Positions 9,328-18,147 of a stretch of 47,457 nt of DNA are shown here, piece after piece. Under the pieces are notes generated by a model, which was not told the origin of the DNA, did not search any database, and saw only the letters and a program-made list of their open reading frames with translations. How positions within the stretch are numbered: the first letter of the stretch is position 1; every line of letters starts with the position of its first letter. The stretch spans positions 1 to 47,457 of the forward strand of contig JADFFS010000008.1 in assembly GCA_022568195.1 (NCBI GenBank), given 5' to 3'. The DNA comes from Chloroflexota bacterium. GTDB taxonomy: Bacteria; Chloroflexota; Dehalococcoidia; Lucifugimonadales; UBA3495. Made by a program: the position numbers and the translations under genes.

Positions 9328-9365
9328 GTAGGGGCACGGCCCCGACACAATCGGGGTGCCCCTAC
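9328..9365. repeat. Family A palindrome (GTAGGGGC...GCCCCTAC)
   Basis: GTAGGGGCAC...GTGCCCCTAC with CCCCGA/TCGGGG inner pairing, lying between the convergent ABM and aminotransferase genes. It belongs to the family also found at 15612, 20993, 23504 and 42053. Confidence 0.75.
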
Positions 9366-9367
9366 AC

Positions 9368-10696
9368 CTATCTCTGCCGTTCCAACACCTTCTTGAATGC
9401 CTCCAGGAAGGCGGCCACCTCGTCCTTGGAGATAACGGTGGAGAGGCCTCCCACCAGGTTCGACGCCATCAGGACGCCCTCGTTCATCATCCCCAAGAAC
9501 ACCTGGTTTCGCAGGGCCGAGTTGTCCCTGGCCACATCGCGGTAGTTGTGGATAGGACCGTCATTGAAGTGGATTCCGAATAACGACCCCAAACCCGTGG
9601 CTTGTACCGGCACCTCCAGTTCGTTGCAAACATCCCGGATTCCCTGGCGCAGTTCCTCGGTCAACTCCGCCAGGTCGCGATAAACCTCGGGCGTCAGTTG
9701 CTCCAAGGTGACCGCCCCGGCCAGCATGGTGACCGGGTTGGCGTTGAACGTTCCAGCATGGGATACCTTGGCGCCCTTGGTGGGGTCGTAGAGCTCCATG
9801 ATGTCTTGCCGTCCGCCGAAGGCCCCTACCGCGAAGCCGCCGCCGATAACTTTACCCAGGGACGTCATGTCGGGAGTGATCCCGTAGTACTGCTGGGCGC
9901 CTCCCGGGGCCACCCGGAAGCTGATTACCTCGTCGAAGATCAGGATGATCCCGTTGTCCTGCGTAATCTCCCGCAGCATGGTCAGAAACTCTGAGGACCC
10001 GGGTACCATCCCCACTGAACCCATCACCGGCTCCACGATCACCGCCGCCAGTTGGTCTTTGTTTTCTTCCAGGATCCGCCTGGCGATTTCGGTTTCGTTG
10101 AAGGGGATTATCACCACCTGGTCCAGCACTCCGTCGGCCAGCCCAGCGCTGCCGGCTACTGGTTTGGGACGATCGGGGTCTCCCGCCTGCTGCAGGTCGA
10201 CCCGGACGCTGATCGAAACGGCGTCGTGGGTGCCGTGATAGCCGCCCTCCACCTTGGCGAACAGGTTCTTGCCCGTAAATGCGCGGGCCGCCCGTATTGT
10301 GTTCAGCGTCGCCTCGGTACCGGAGTTGGTAAACCTGACCAGGTCGAAGCTGGGTATCCGCTGGCACAGCAGCTTGGCCAGCCGTATCTGGTGCTCGTTG
10401 GGAGCGTTGTAGACCACTCCCCGGTCCAGTTGCTCATGAACCGCCTGCATCACGGTAAGGGGAGCGTGGCCCAGGATCAGGGTGGTCATGGTGTTGATGA
10501 AATCCAAGCGCTCCACCCCGTCGGCGTCGGTCACGTGGCAACCGGAGGCCTCGGTGACGAAGATGGGGTAGGGTTCCCAAAAGATGGAATGGCGGCTGTC
10601 GCCACCGGGCAGGTATTCGGTGGCTTCTTGCCACATCGCGCGGGACTTGGGTGTCAACTCCAGGTAACGGGTTAGCTCGCCGCTGGCCTGAGCCAT
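9368..10696 (-). CDS. Class III PLP aminotransferase, glutamate-1-semialdehyde aminomutase-like
   Basis: A 442-residue fold-type I aminotransferase. Visible signatures are NSGTEATLNTIRAARAF near residue 124, GGYHGTHD near residue 151, IFDEVISFR with the cofactor Asp255, and SLGKVIGGGF with the Schiff-base Lys282. The GxHGTHD and SLGKxIGGG patterns resemble glutamate-1-semialdehyde 2,1-aminomutase (HemL), but no haem genes are nearby. Many HemL-like paralogues act on other amino acids, so the substrate is left open. The ATG at 10696 is preferred over an ATG 20 codons upstream because AGGAGGG lies just ahead of it. Confidence 0.85.
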   Translation of the reverse strand: MAQASGELTRYLELTPKSRAMWQEATEYLPGGDSRHSIFWEPYPIFVTEASGCHVTDADGVERLDFINTMTTLILGHAPLTVMQAVHEQLDRGVVYNAPNEHQIRLAKLLCQRIPSFDLVRFTNSGTEATLNTIRAARAFTGKNLFAKVEGGYHGTHDAVSISVRVDLQQAGDPDRPKPVAGSAGLADGVLDQVVIIPFNETEIARRILEENKDQLAAVIVEPVMGSVGMVPGSSEFLTMLREITQDNGIILIFDEVISFRVAPGGAQQYYGITPDMTSLGKVIGGGFAVGAFGGRQDIMELYDPTKGAKVSHAGTFNANPVTMLAGAVTLEQLTPEVYRDLAELTEELRQGIRDVCNELEVPVQATGLGSLFGIHFNDGPIHNYRDVARDNSALRNQVFLGMMNEGVLMASNLVGGLSTVISKDEVAAFLEAFKKVLERQR

Positions 10697-10790
10697 GCCG
10701 GTCCCTCCTGAAAAACGCTGAAGTTCGGCCTGATGTTGGAACGGAGAACGACCCACATCATAGAAGGGCGTAGCCCGCAGGTAAAGGGGC

Positions 10791-12050
10791 CTACGCGGCG
10801 GTGGGGACGGGAGCGCCGGCTAGCTTGGGGAAGTAAATTCGCCGAAGGGCTCCGCTGCCGACACTCAAGGTGATGACAATTACAAACAGTGCCCCGCCCA
10901 CGGCCATTACCACCGGTGCGTTGAACAGGTCGGCAAAGGCAGCGTTGATCAAGTTGGTGACTGCCATGCTGCCGCCAACGTGGACGGAGTACACCCCGGA
11001 CACCCGGCCACGAACGCTATCATCGGTCATCGACTGGATGACGGTGTGGCTGATGGTCATGAAACCCGCTTGATTGGCACCCATGGCTACCGCCGCGAGA
11101 ATGGAAAGCTCCCAACTGGAGGATACCGCCAGCAAGATCGGGCCCAGCCCGCTGGTGAAGCCGAATACTAGGAAAAGGATGCCCCTCGTGGTGGTGCTCC
11201 GGACCCCAGCTATGAAAATCGATGTGACCAGAGCTCCCCCTCCGACCGCCCCGATCAGGTAGCTAACGCCCACGGAGCCCGTATCCAGTTTTTCTACGGA
11301 GATGGCAGGCAGCATCGACTCATAAGACATGGTCAGGGCGCAGTGGGCCAACACCAGCAGGACCATAGCCAGAATCTGGGGACGGCTGTAGACGTAGACG
11401 AACCCGGCCGCTAGGTTGCGCAGAAAACTCTGGCTGGTGTCGATTACGCCTCTAGAGCGAGTCGTGATGCGAAAGACCTGGATCAGTCCAAGGGCGTAAA
11501 GGCCGCTGCACACCCAAAAAGCCGCGTATATGTCGACAAATCCCAGCAGAGGTAATATTGCTAGCGCCCCTATCATGCGGGAGCCCTGCTGGGTAGCCTG
11601 GTTCAAGGCGATGGCGTTGAGGAGCCGTTCCTTGGGGACCAGGTTGGGGATCAACGACTGGGTCGTGGTCATGCGTGCCGAGGCGATGGTCCCGTTTAAC
11701 AGGGCCAAGAACATCAAAAGCCAGGGCCCCGCCATGTCCAGCATCACCAGTACGGCCAACACTATGTTGTGCGCCAGGTTAAACGTGAAGGCCCAGCGTA
11801 GCACGGTCTGGCGGTCAAAACGGTCGGCCAAAAACCCTAAGAGAGGGGTGGCAAACAAGCGGGGAATCATCGCGGCGAAGGTTACGATCCCCACCCACAG
11901 TGAGCCTTCGGTGATCTCGTAGGCCAGCCAGCCCCGGGCAATGATCAGGGCCCAGTTGGCCCCTCCGGCGGCGGCGTTGGCGGTCCACAGGCGACGGTAA
12001 TCTTGGAACTGGAGTGCGAGGAGATACCGGTCCCGTGTTGCAGCCAGCAT
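10791..12050 (-). CDS. MFS transporter, EntS/MFS_3-like exporter
   Basis: About 419 residues with roughly twelve hydrophobic segments. The start of the family resemblance (LALQFQDYRRLWTANAAAGGANW) and the loop GFLADRFDRQTVLRW near residue 70 match the MFS_3 group that includes the enterobactin exporter. The middle segment (GLIQVFRITTRSRGVI) is the usual cytoplasmic linker. The ATG at 12050 is chosen because the preceding 36 in-frame codons look non-coding. Neither candidate start has a good ribosome-binding site. It is divergent from the CoA-transferase operon. The substrate is unknown, but efflux is the usual direction in this group. Confidence 0.78.
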   Translation of the reverse strand: MLAATRDRYLLALQFQDYRRLWTANAAAGGANWALIIARGWLAYEITEGSLWVGIVTFAAMIPRLFATPLLGFLADRFDRQTVLRWAFTFNLAHNIVLAVLVMLDMAGPWLLMFLALLNGTIASARMTTTQSLIPNLVPKERLLNAIALNQATQQGSRMIGALAILPLLGFVDIYAAFWVCSGLYALGLIQVFRITTRSRGVIDTSQSFLRNLAAGFVYVYSRPQILAMVLLVLAHCALTMSYESMLPAISVEKLDTGSVGVSYLIGAVGGGALVTSIFIAGVRSTTTRGILFLVFGFTSGLGPILLAVSSSWELSILAAVAMGANQAGFMTISHTVIQSMTDDSVRGRVSGVYSVHVGGSMAVTNLINAAFADLFNAPVVMAVGGALFVIVITLSVGSGALRRIYFPKLAGAPVPTAA

Positions 12051-12243
12051 TAATATACCGTCAATAAATAGTAGGAGGCCTCGGGTATTATAGCAGCGCC
12101 AGCTATAGCTGGGAACCCGATTGAGCGTGATTTGCTTGACGCTGTTGGGACGCCACACTAAAATCCTCTGGTCGGATCCTCGACGCCCCGGTTACGCATC
12201 CCGACGGCGACTAGCCCCATCCTAGGTCGAATGGCGAAGCATC

Positions 12244-13467
12244 ATGCAATCCGATAACGCACTTCTCCCGCCCTACCGCGTGTTGGACTTGACCGACGGG
12301 CAGGGTGTGTTTTGCACCAAGCTCTTGGCTGACTACGGGGCCGACGTGGTCAAGGTGGAGCCGCCCACCGGGGACCAGGGCCGGGCCAAGGGACCCTTTG
12401 CCAACGACGATCCCCAGACCGAAAGTAGCCTCTATTTCCTTTTTTACAACACCAACAAACGTTCCATCACCCTGGACTTGGCCACGGAAGAAGGGCGGGA
12501 TATCTTCAAACGGCTGGCGGCCCAGGCCGACGTGGTAGTCGAGAGCCTGCCGGTGGGACATATGAAAGGCCTGGGCCTTGACTATGAGTCCCTTCGGGAA
12601 GCCAATCCAGGGCTGGTCATGGCCTCCATCAGCCCCTTCGGACAGACCGGTCCCTGGAAGAACTTCAAGTCATCGGACCTTATCGCCATGGCCGCCAGCG
12701 GTTACATGCAAATCACCGGCGACCCGGATCAGCCGCCGGTGCGCCTGGGAAACGAGCATTCCCACTTCCCTGGGGCCCAGTATGCGGCTGTGGCGATCCT
12801 GGCCGCCCTATATCACCGGGACATGCTCTCGGGCGAAGGCCAGTACATCGACGTTTCACTCCAAGAGGCCTTAATAACCTACTATACCGACGCTCACCCG
12901 GCTCTGGCCTGGATGCAATTGGGTCAGAATGTCACACGGGTGGGCACCAATTCCACTCTGGTGATTCCACTGGGCGCCTTCCCCTGCAAGGACGGCTGGA
13001 TCTCTGCCGGCATCATCACCCCGCGAGAGTGGGACGCCTTGGCCGCTTGGATCCACGAAGTGACCGGCAACGATGAGATATTAAATGAGCAATACCGGGG
13101 CGGCAATCAGGACCGAGCACCTCACATCGACATGATCACCGCCATGTTCGTGGACTTCTCCACCAGGTTCAACGCCGAGGAGCTGTTCCACGAGGGACAA
13201 AAGCGAAACCTGGTGTTTTTGCCGGTGAACGACGTGTCGGCTTTGCTGGATGACCCACAGTTGGAGGCCAGCCATCTATGGAGCGAGTTAGACCATCCGG
13301 TAGTGGGCGCCCTGAAATATCCCCTGGGTGTCTTCGACAGTGAGGACATTGCGCCCTCCGCGGTTGCGGCGCCGCGCCTGGGCCAGGACAACCAGGCCAT
13401 CTACTGCGGTGAGCTGGGGTTGAGCCCGCAGGAATTGGTGACGCTGCGAGCGCAGGGGGTGGTTTAG
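12244..13467 (+). CDS. Family III CoA-transferase (CaiB/BaiF), subunit without the catalytic Asp
   Basis: A 407-residue CaiB/BaiF-type protein: RVLDLTDGQGVFCTKLLADYGADVVKVE at the N-terminus, FYNTNKRSITLDL, GLGLDYESL, SPFGQTGPW and ALYHRDMLSGEGQYIDVSL follow in family order. Family III enzymes move CoA between carboxylic acids through an aspartyl-CoA anhydride. At the position where relatives have the catalytic Asp (the PPVRxGxxxxD pattern, about residue 169-174) this protein has His174. A paralogue starts 21 bases downstream and keeps an Asp there, so the two may form a heteromer like BbsEF or SmtAB. No strong ribosome-binding site is seen before the ATG. Confidence 0.85.
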   Translation: MQSDNALLPPYRVLDLTDGQGVFCTKLLADYGADVVKVEPPTGDQGRAKGPFANDDPQTESSLYFLFYNTNKRSITLDLATEEGRDIFKRLAAQADVVVESLPVGHMKGLGLDYESLREANPGLVMASISPFGQTGPWKNFKSSDLIAMAASGYMQITGDPDQPPVRLGNEHSHFPGAQYAAVAILAALYHRDMLSGEGQYIDVSLQEALITYYTDAHPALAWMQLGQNVTRVGTNSTLVIPLGAFPCKDGWISAGIITPREWDALAAWIHEVTGNDEILNEQYRGGNQDRAPHIDMITAMFVDFSTRFNAEELFHEGQKRNLVFLPVNDVSALLDDPQLEASHLWSELDHPVVGALKYPLGVFDSEDIAPSAVAAPRLGQDNQAIYCGELGLSPQELVTLRAQGVV

Positions 13468-13487
13468 TAAATGCTGGGCAACACGGA

Positions 13488-14711
13488 ATGACCGGCAAAG
13501 CTCTAGAAGGAATCAGGGTGGTTGAGTTCGGGCCCTACGTGGCCTTGCCTATCACCGGGCGCATATTGGCCTCCTTGGGCGCCGAGGTCATCAAGGTCGA
13601 GACCAACAAGGTGCTGGACGAGATGGCCTTCATCCCCGCTTGGTCCCGGGGCGCCGGGCAGCCCGACTACCAGAGGCTCAAAAAGCGTATAACCCTGGAC
13701 GTTCGTACCTCTGAGGGCAGGGACCTGTTGCTGGATTTATTAAAGACCTCCGATGTATTCATGACCAATTTCCGCCGGAACATCCTGGACCGGTGGGGCA
13801 TCGATTTCCCTCAAGTTAGGGCCGCCCGGCCGGACATCATTATCATGTGGCAAACCGGCCTGGGAGGCCTCGGCCCCTATCACACCTACAAGTCCTACGG
13901 TATCCTGGTCCAGCACATGTCCGGGGTGTCCATGATGACCGGTGCTCCCGGCGAGCCGCCCAGCGCGGTCAATACCTCCTACTCCGACTACCACACCGGG
14001 GTGTTCCAACCGGTGGCCATCATCGGCGCTCTCATCCGGCGGCGGCTCGAAGGCAAAGGCATCACCCTGGAGTCGTCCATCTTCAGGTCGGGGGCGGTTA
14101 CCACCGGCCCGGCGATCCTGGATTACCAGGTGAACCAACGCCTTCCGGAGCGGCGGGGCAACCGCGACCCTGCGGCCGCACCCAGCGGCGTGTACCCCTG
14201 CCAAGGAGACGACCGGTTCTGCGCCATATCGGTCGAGTCAGACCAGGAGTGGACGGCTTTCTGCGGGGTCTTGGGCGATCCCCAGTGGACCAACGACGGC
14301 CGGTTCGACAACGCCCTTGCGCGGCTGCACAATCATGACGAATTGGATGAGCACATCGGCCGGTGGACCGCGCAGCGTCCGGCGGAGGATGTAATGGAGT
14401 CGATGCAACAGGCGGGAGTGGCCGCCAGCATCGTCTCCCAGGGGCAGGACCTATACAGCAGCGCCCACCTGAAAGCCAGGGATTTCTATCGGGAAACCCG
14501 GTATTACCAGGCGGAGCGAGGCACCGACGCGGCCCAATGGCAGGAAGGTTCGAGCATCGCTTGGAGCTCCCCGGTGCGCATGTCCGGCACTCCCATGGAG
14601 TTCGGCGACTACAGCAACATCGGGGAAGACAACCCCTACGTCTTCGGCGACCTGCTGGGCTTGCCGGAAGACGAGATCAATCGCCTGGCCGCGGATGGTG
14701 TGGTGTACTAA
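13488..14711 (+). CDS. Family III CoA-transferase (CaiB/BaiF), catalytic subunit candidate
   Basis: A 407-residue CaiB/BaiF protein beginning with IRVVEFGPYVALPITGR and containing LGAEVIKVE, KKRITLDVRTSEGRDL, and TSYSDYHTGVFQP with Asp167 at the expected aspartyl-CoA position. The family reaction transfers CoA from an acyl-CoA to a free acid; the acids are not predictable. It is equal in length to its upstream neighbour, from which it is separated by 21 bases, and is followed by a crotonase and an acyl-CoA ligase. This suggests activation and beta-oxidation-like processing of one organic acid. Confidence 0.87.
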   Translation: MTGKALEGIRVVEFGPYVALPITGRILASLGAEVIKVETNKVLDEMAFIPAWSRGAGQPDYQRLKKRITLDVRTSEGRDLLLDLLKTSDVFMTNFRRNILDRWGIDFPQVRAARPDIIIMWQTGLGGLGPYHTYKSYGILVQHMSGVSMMTGAPGEPPSAVNTSYSDYHTGVFQPVAIIGALIRRRLEGKGITLESSIFRSGAVTTGPAILDYQVNQRLPERRGNRDPAAAPSGVYPCQGDDRFCAISVESDQEWTAFCGVLGDPQWTNDGRFDNALARLHNHDELDEHIGRWTAQRPAEDVMESMQQAGVAASIVSQGQDLYSSAHLKARDFYRETRYYQAERGTDAAQWQEGSSIAWSSPVRMSGTPMEFGDYSNIGEDNPYVFGDLLGLPEDEINRLAADGVVY

Positions 14712-14715
14712 TTCG

Positions 14716-14786
14716 AGCCGTCAGACATCAGCTATCAGCAATCAGGTCATTACCTGACGGCTGACCGCTGATGGCTGATAGCTTAT
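14716..14786. repeat. Dispersed palindrome, family C (ATCAGCTATCAGC)
   Basis: ATCAGCTATCAGC on the left pairs with GCTGATGGCTGATAGC on the right, and CAGGT/ACCTG pairs at the centre. It lies between the second CoA-transferase and the crotonase. Shorter matches occur at 22178-22200, 27061-27153 and 39303-39330. Confidence 0.6.
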
Positions 14787-14798
14787 TACGAGGGAGCT

Positions 14799-15599
14799 AT
14801 GGTTGATTACAGTGGATACCAACATTTGCTTGTTGAGATAAAGGACGGCATCGCTCTGCTGACGATGAACCGGCCCGAGGTTCTCAATGCCACCAACGCC
14901 CGGTTGCACAACGAGTTGAGCCGCATCTGGTTGGATTTGGGGGCAGACCCAGAGGTACGGGTCGCTTTAATAACCGGGGCGGGAACCGCCTTCTCCGCGG
15001 GCGGCGACTTCGAGATGATCGAGAGCGCCATAGGAGATGCTGAAGGGGTCGCCCGCAACATGCAAGAAGCCAGCGACATCGTCCACAACATGATTAACCT
15101 GGACAAGCCGGTCATCTCGGCCATCAACGGTGTCGCCGTTGGGGCCGGTCTGGCCGTGGCCCTGCTGGCGGACATATCCATTGCTGCGGAGGACGCTCGG
15201 ATCACCGACGGGCACATACGCTTGGGAGTAGCCGCCGGCGACCACGCCACGGCAATCTGGCCCCTGCTCTGCGGGATGGCCAAGGCCAAATACTACCTGT
15301 TGACCTGCGACTTTCTCGACGGCAAAGAGGCGGAGCGCATCGGTCTGGTAAGCATGGCTGTGCCTGCCGAGGAGGTCATGCCCAGGGCGATGCAGGTTGC
15401 CCAAAAGCTGGCCGCAGGTCCCCAGCCTGCCATCCGCTGGACCAAGCGGGCTTTGAACCAGTGGCTACGCATGGCCGCCCACACCTCCTTCGATTATTCC
15501 CTGGCTCTGGAGATGTTGGGTTTCTTCGGCAGTGATATCCAGGAGGGTCTACAGTCCCTGAGAGAGAAACGTGACCCCCAGTTTCCCTCGGCCAGGTAG
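14799..15599 (+). CDS. Enoyl-CoA hydratase/isomerase (crotonase) family protein
   Basis: A 266-residue crotonase: [14 protein letters not shown] near residue 21, the oxyanion-hole segments [12 protein letters not shown] near residue 60 and [21 protein letters not shown] near residue 109. GAGGGAG precedes the ATG. The two glutamates of classical enoyl-CoA hydratase are not found where expected: His139 sits at the first site, and the second helix (MAKAKYYLL) has no Glu. The protein may therefore catalyse another crotonase reaction such as isomerisation, hydrolysis or C-C cleavage. Asp148 could serve as a base. It follows the CoA-transferase pair on the same strand. Confidence 0.85.
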   Translation: MVDYSGYQHLLVEIKDGIALLTMNRPEVLNATNARLHNELSRIWLDLGADPEVRVALITGAGTAFSAGGDFEMIESAIGDAEGVARNMQEASDIVHNMINLDKPVISAINGVAVGAGLAVALLADISIAAEDARITDGHIRLGVAAGDHATAIWPLLCGMAKAKYYLLTCDFLDGKEAERIGLVSMAVPAEEVMPRAMQVAQKLAAGPQPAIRWTKRALNQWLRMAAHTSFDYSLALEMLGFFGSDIQEGLQSLREKRDPQFPSAR

Positions 15600-15611
15600 G
15601 GGTGATGGCCG

Positions 15612-15721
15612 GTAGGGGCGCACCTGTGTGTGCGCCCTTAGGTTTTGCGGCCCTAGAATGTGCGCCCAACGGTTTCGGCAGCGCCCCAATGGTTTGGGCA
15701 GACACCCAGGTCTGCCCCTAC
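15612..15721. repeat. Composite family A repeat abutting the RAYT gene
   Basis: Outer ends GTAGGGGCGCACCTG and CAGGTCTGCCCCTAC are inverted. Inside, GGGCGCAC/GTGCGCCC forms a first hairpin, followed by related GTGCGCCC, GCGCCCC and GGGCAGAC segments. The right end overlaps the stop codon of the tyrosine transposase. This arrangement, a RAYT with REP-like palindromes at its edge, is what is expected for a REP family and its enzyme. Confidence 0.8.
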
Positions 15722-16248
15722 GTAGGCCGTTGCCGGGCGTTTAGGGGGTTCTCAGGGTCTTTGTGCCACTTGGCCGGGTTGTCCACAATGTAGCGGCGAA
15801 TGCGTCCCAGTGCTGATTCATCCCGGATTATGTGCTCGTAGTAATTGCGCTGCCATACCCTTTTGGAGAAAGGTGGCCAGCCACATTGCTTGACACATCG
15901 GATGTACTCGTTGGTCGTCATGGTTTTGAACCACTGAACCATGGTTGATAAGGGCGCCTCTGCGTGCGCGCCCTTTGGTGACACGAGATTGACTACCGCG
16001 TGAAAATGGTTGGGCATGACCACGTATTCATCCGCCTGAAACGCTGGGAATTTGTTCCCCATCTCTGTCCACCACCTCTGAACCATCTCCCCGGCATGGT
16101 TCAGCCGCATTTCACCATCCACAACATCGCCGAAAATACATGCTCGACCCTGGGTGCAGATGGTCACGAAATAGCCTCCGGTCTGGGCATAGTCGTATCC
16201 TAGCAGGCGAATCGAACGGCGTCGCCGTTGTTCAATGTTGTAATTCAT
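15718..16248 (-). CDS. REP-associated tyrosine transposase (RAYT, IS200-like HUH enzyme)
   Basis: A 176-residue Y1 HUH-type protein. Evidence is RLLGYDYAQTGGYFVTICTQGR at the N-terminus, VVMPNHFHAVV with the metal-binding H81 and H83, and WQRNYYEHIIRDE with a catalytic Tyr at 136/137, followed by RRYIVDNPAKW. RAYTs nick and join single-stranded REP hairpins and are usually single-copy and domesticated. Residues 90-101 (SPKGAHAEAPLS) interrupt the fold and are encoded by a palindrome related to the adjacent repeat. The only in-frame start seen is the ATG at 16248; no strong ribosome-binding site is visible. It is inserted between acyl-CoA genes on the opposite strand. Confidence 0.9.
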   Translation of the reverse strand: MNYNIEQRRRRSIRLLGYDYAQTGGYFVTICTQGRACIFGDVVDGEMRLNHAGEMVQRWWTEMGNKFPAFQADEYVVMPNHFHAVVNLVSPKGAHAEAPLSTMVQWFKTMTTNEYIRCVKQCGWPPFSKRVWQRNYYEHIIRDESALGRIRRYIVDNPAKWHKDPENPLNARQRPT

Positions 16249-16408
16249 GGGCGTTACTAGAAACCATGCTAATCAGGGGCCGGTCCCATTGGCGCCGATT
16301 GTCCCATAAAACGCGGCGCCCTGAAATTGTTGAGTGTCAGCAACGCTTCTCCATGACCGAGCTTGGTTGTAGAATGTCCTTACCCAGACACCCGCGTGGG
16401 AGGCAGCC

Positions 16409-18070
16409 ATGAGGGACGTGTCCCCCAATATGCAGGACTACCAGGAGACCTACCGGAACAGCTCCTTAGAGGTGCCGGAGTACTTCAACTTCGCCTTTGA
16501 CGTGGTGGACAAGCGGGCGGAAGACCGCACCAAGCTGGCGCTCATCTCCCTGGATCCCAGCGGGGATGTCGCCCAGCACCACGCCTTTTGGGACCTGAAG
16601 GTCCAGTCGGACCGCTTCGCCAACGTTCTAAAGAGCCTGGGCGTCGGCAAGGGAGACCGGGCATTCGTCATGCTGCCCAGGATACCCCAATGGTACGTGG
16701 TGATGCTGGGGCTGATGAAGCTGGGCGCGGTGCCCATGCCGGCAACCACTCTATGCACGGCCCGGGACATCGAATACCGGGTCAACGAGGCCGAAGCTAC
16801 ATTGGCAATCACCGACCTGGAAAACTCGGACAAGTTGGCCGACGCGGCAGGCAACTGCCCGGGACTCAAGCGATTGCTATTGGTGGGCGGTTCTAGGAGA
16901 GGTTGGACCTCCTATGAAGAATCGATGTCGGTGGCCTCCTCTCGGCTGGAAGAGGGAGAAAAAACCCGAAGCGACGACCCCTTGCTGATTTACTTCACAT
17001 CGGGCACCGTGGGTTACCCCAAGATGGTGCTGCATACCCATGCGTCATACGGCTTGGCCCACGTATTGACCGCCAAGTACTGGCAAGACCTCAACGCCAC
17101 CGACTTGCAGTGGACCCTGTCCGACACGGGCTGGGCCAAGGCCGCCTACGGGAAACTCTTCGGCCAGTGGACCCAGGGCGCCACGGTGTTGCAGCACGAC
17201 GCCCGCGGCCGGTTCGACCCAGCCCTGACCTTGCAGATCCTCGAACGCTACGGTGTTACTTGCTTTTGTGCGCCTCCCACCGCTTACCGGATGCTGGTGC
17301 TGGAGGACTTGACCAAGTACGATTTCAGCAACCTGCGCCACTGCACCAGCGCGGGAGAGCCGCTGAACCCCGAGGTGATGAAAACCTGGGAGGACGGCAC
17401 CGGCCTGACCATCTACGACGGCTACGGCCAAACGGAGACGGTGCTGCTGGTGGGCAATTTCCGGTGCCTGCCGGTGCGGGCGGGTTCCATGGGCAAGCCC
17501 ATGCCGGGGTTCAACGTGGCTATCGTTGACGACGAGGGCAATGAGTTGCCGGAGAACCAGGAGGGACAGATCGCCGTCAAGGTCAAGCCCGAGAGACCGG
17601 TGGGCCTTTTCCGCGAGTACTGGAAGGCGCCGGACGCCATGGAAGCCTCCTTCTACGGAGATTGGTATCTCACCGGGGATAAAGCATATAAGGACGAGGA
17701 CGGTTACTTCTGGTTCGTGGGCCGCGCCGACGACGTCATCATTTCCTCGGGATACCGGATCGGCCCATTCGAGGTGGAGAGCGCGTTGATCGAGCATCCG
17801 GCGGTGGCGGAGTCAGCCGTGGTGGCCTCCCCTGACCCAGTTCGGGGGGATATCGTCAAGGCTTTCGTCATTTTGGCCCCGGGTTACGTGGCGTCCGATG
17901 AGTTGGCGCTCAGCCTGCAGGACCACGTGCGGCAGGCGACGGCGCCCTACAAATATCCACGGGCCATCGAGTTCGTGGCAGAATTGCCCAAGACAATCAG
18001 CGGCAAGATCCGGCGGGTGGAGCTTCGGGCGGCCGAGATTGAAAAAGCTCAGGAAGGGTCGCCTGGATAG
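16409..18070 (+). CDS. Acyl-CoA synthetase (AMP-forming), medium-chain/acetate-like
   Basis: A 553-residue ANL-superfamily ligase with all core motifs: YFTSGTVGYPK at 195-205 (phosphate loop), YGQTE at 339-343, YLTGD at 420-424, GRADDVIISSGYRIGPFEVE around 438-457 (hinge), and PKTISGKIRR with catalytic Lys533. The SGYRIGPFEVE and WTLSDTGWAK segments match the medium-chain acyl-CoA synthetase (ACSM) branch rather than long-chain FadD. It activates a carboxylic acid to acyl-AMP, then acyl-CoA. GTGGGAGGC precedes the ATG. It probably supplies acyl-CoA to the CoA-transferase/crotonase group upstream, though the RAYT gene separates them. Confidence 0.9.
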   Translation: MRDVSPNMQDYQETYRNSSLEVPEYFNFAFDVVDKRAEDRTKLALISLDPSGDVAQHHAFWDLKVQSDRFANVLKSLGVGKGDRAFVMLPRIPQWYVVMLGLMKLGAVPMPATTLCTARDIEYRVNEAEATLAITDLENSDKLADAAGNCPGLKRLLLVGGSRRGWTSYEESMSVASSRLEEGEKTRSDDPLLIYFTSGTVGYPKMVLHTHASYGLAHVLTAKYWQDLNATDLQWTLSDTGWAKAAYGKLFGQWTQGATVLQHDARGRFDPALTLQILERYGVTCFCAPPTAYRMLVLEDLTKYDFSNLRHCTSAGEPLNPEVMKTWEDGTGLTIYDGYGQTETVLLVGNFRCLPVRAGSMGKPMPGFNVAIVDDEGNELPENQEGQIAVKVKPERPVGLFREYWKAPDAMEASFYGDWYLTGDKAYKDEDGYFWFVGRADDVIISSGYRIGPFEVESALIEHPAVAESAVVASPDPVRGDIVKAFVILAPGYVASDELALSLQDHVRQATAPYKYPRAIEFVAELPKTISGKIRRVELRAAEIEKAQEGSPG

Positions 18071-18147
18071 GTATGCCCTGGTGTCCAGAGTCCGACGGAG
18101 TGCTTCGGCAGCCCATCCTGCGTAAATTGCCGATCGAGTAGAGGAGA

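Noticed and set aside
15376-15705. 109-residue minus-strand frame containing GAHTGAPLP
   Set aside because: It covers the end of the crotonase and repeat DNA. The peptide is translated repeat sequence and not a gene, though it exposes the link to the RAYT insert.
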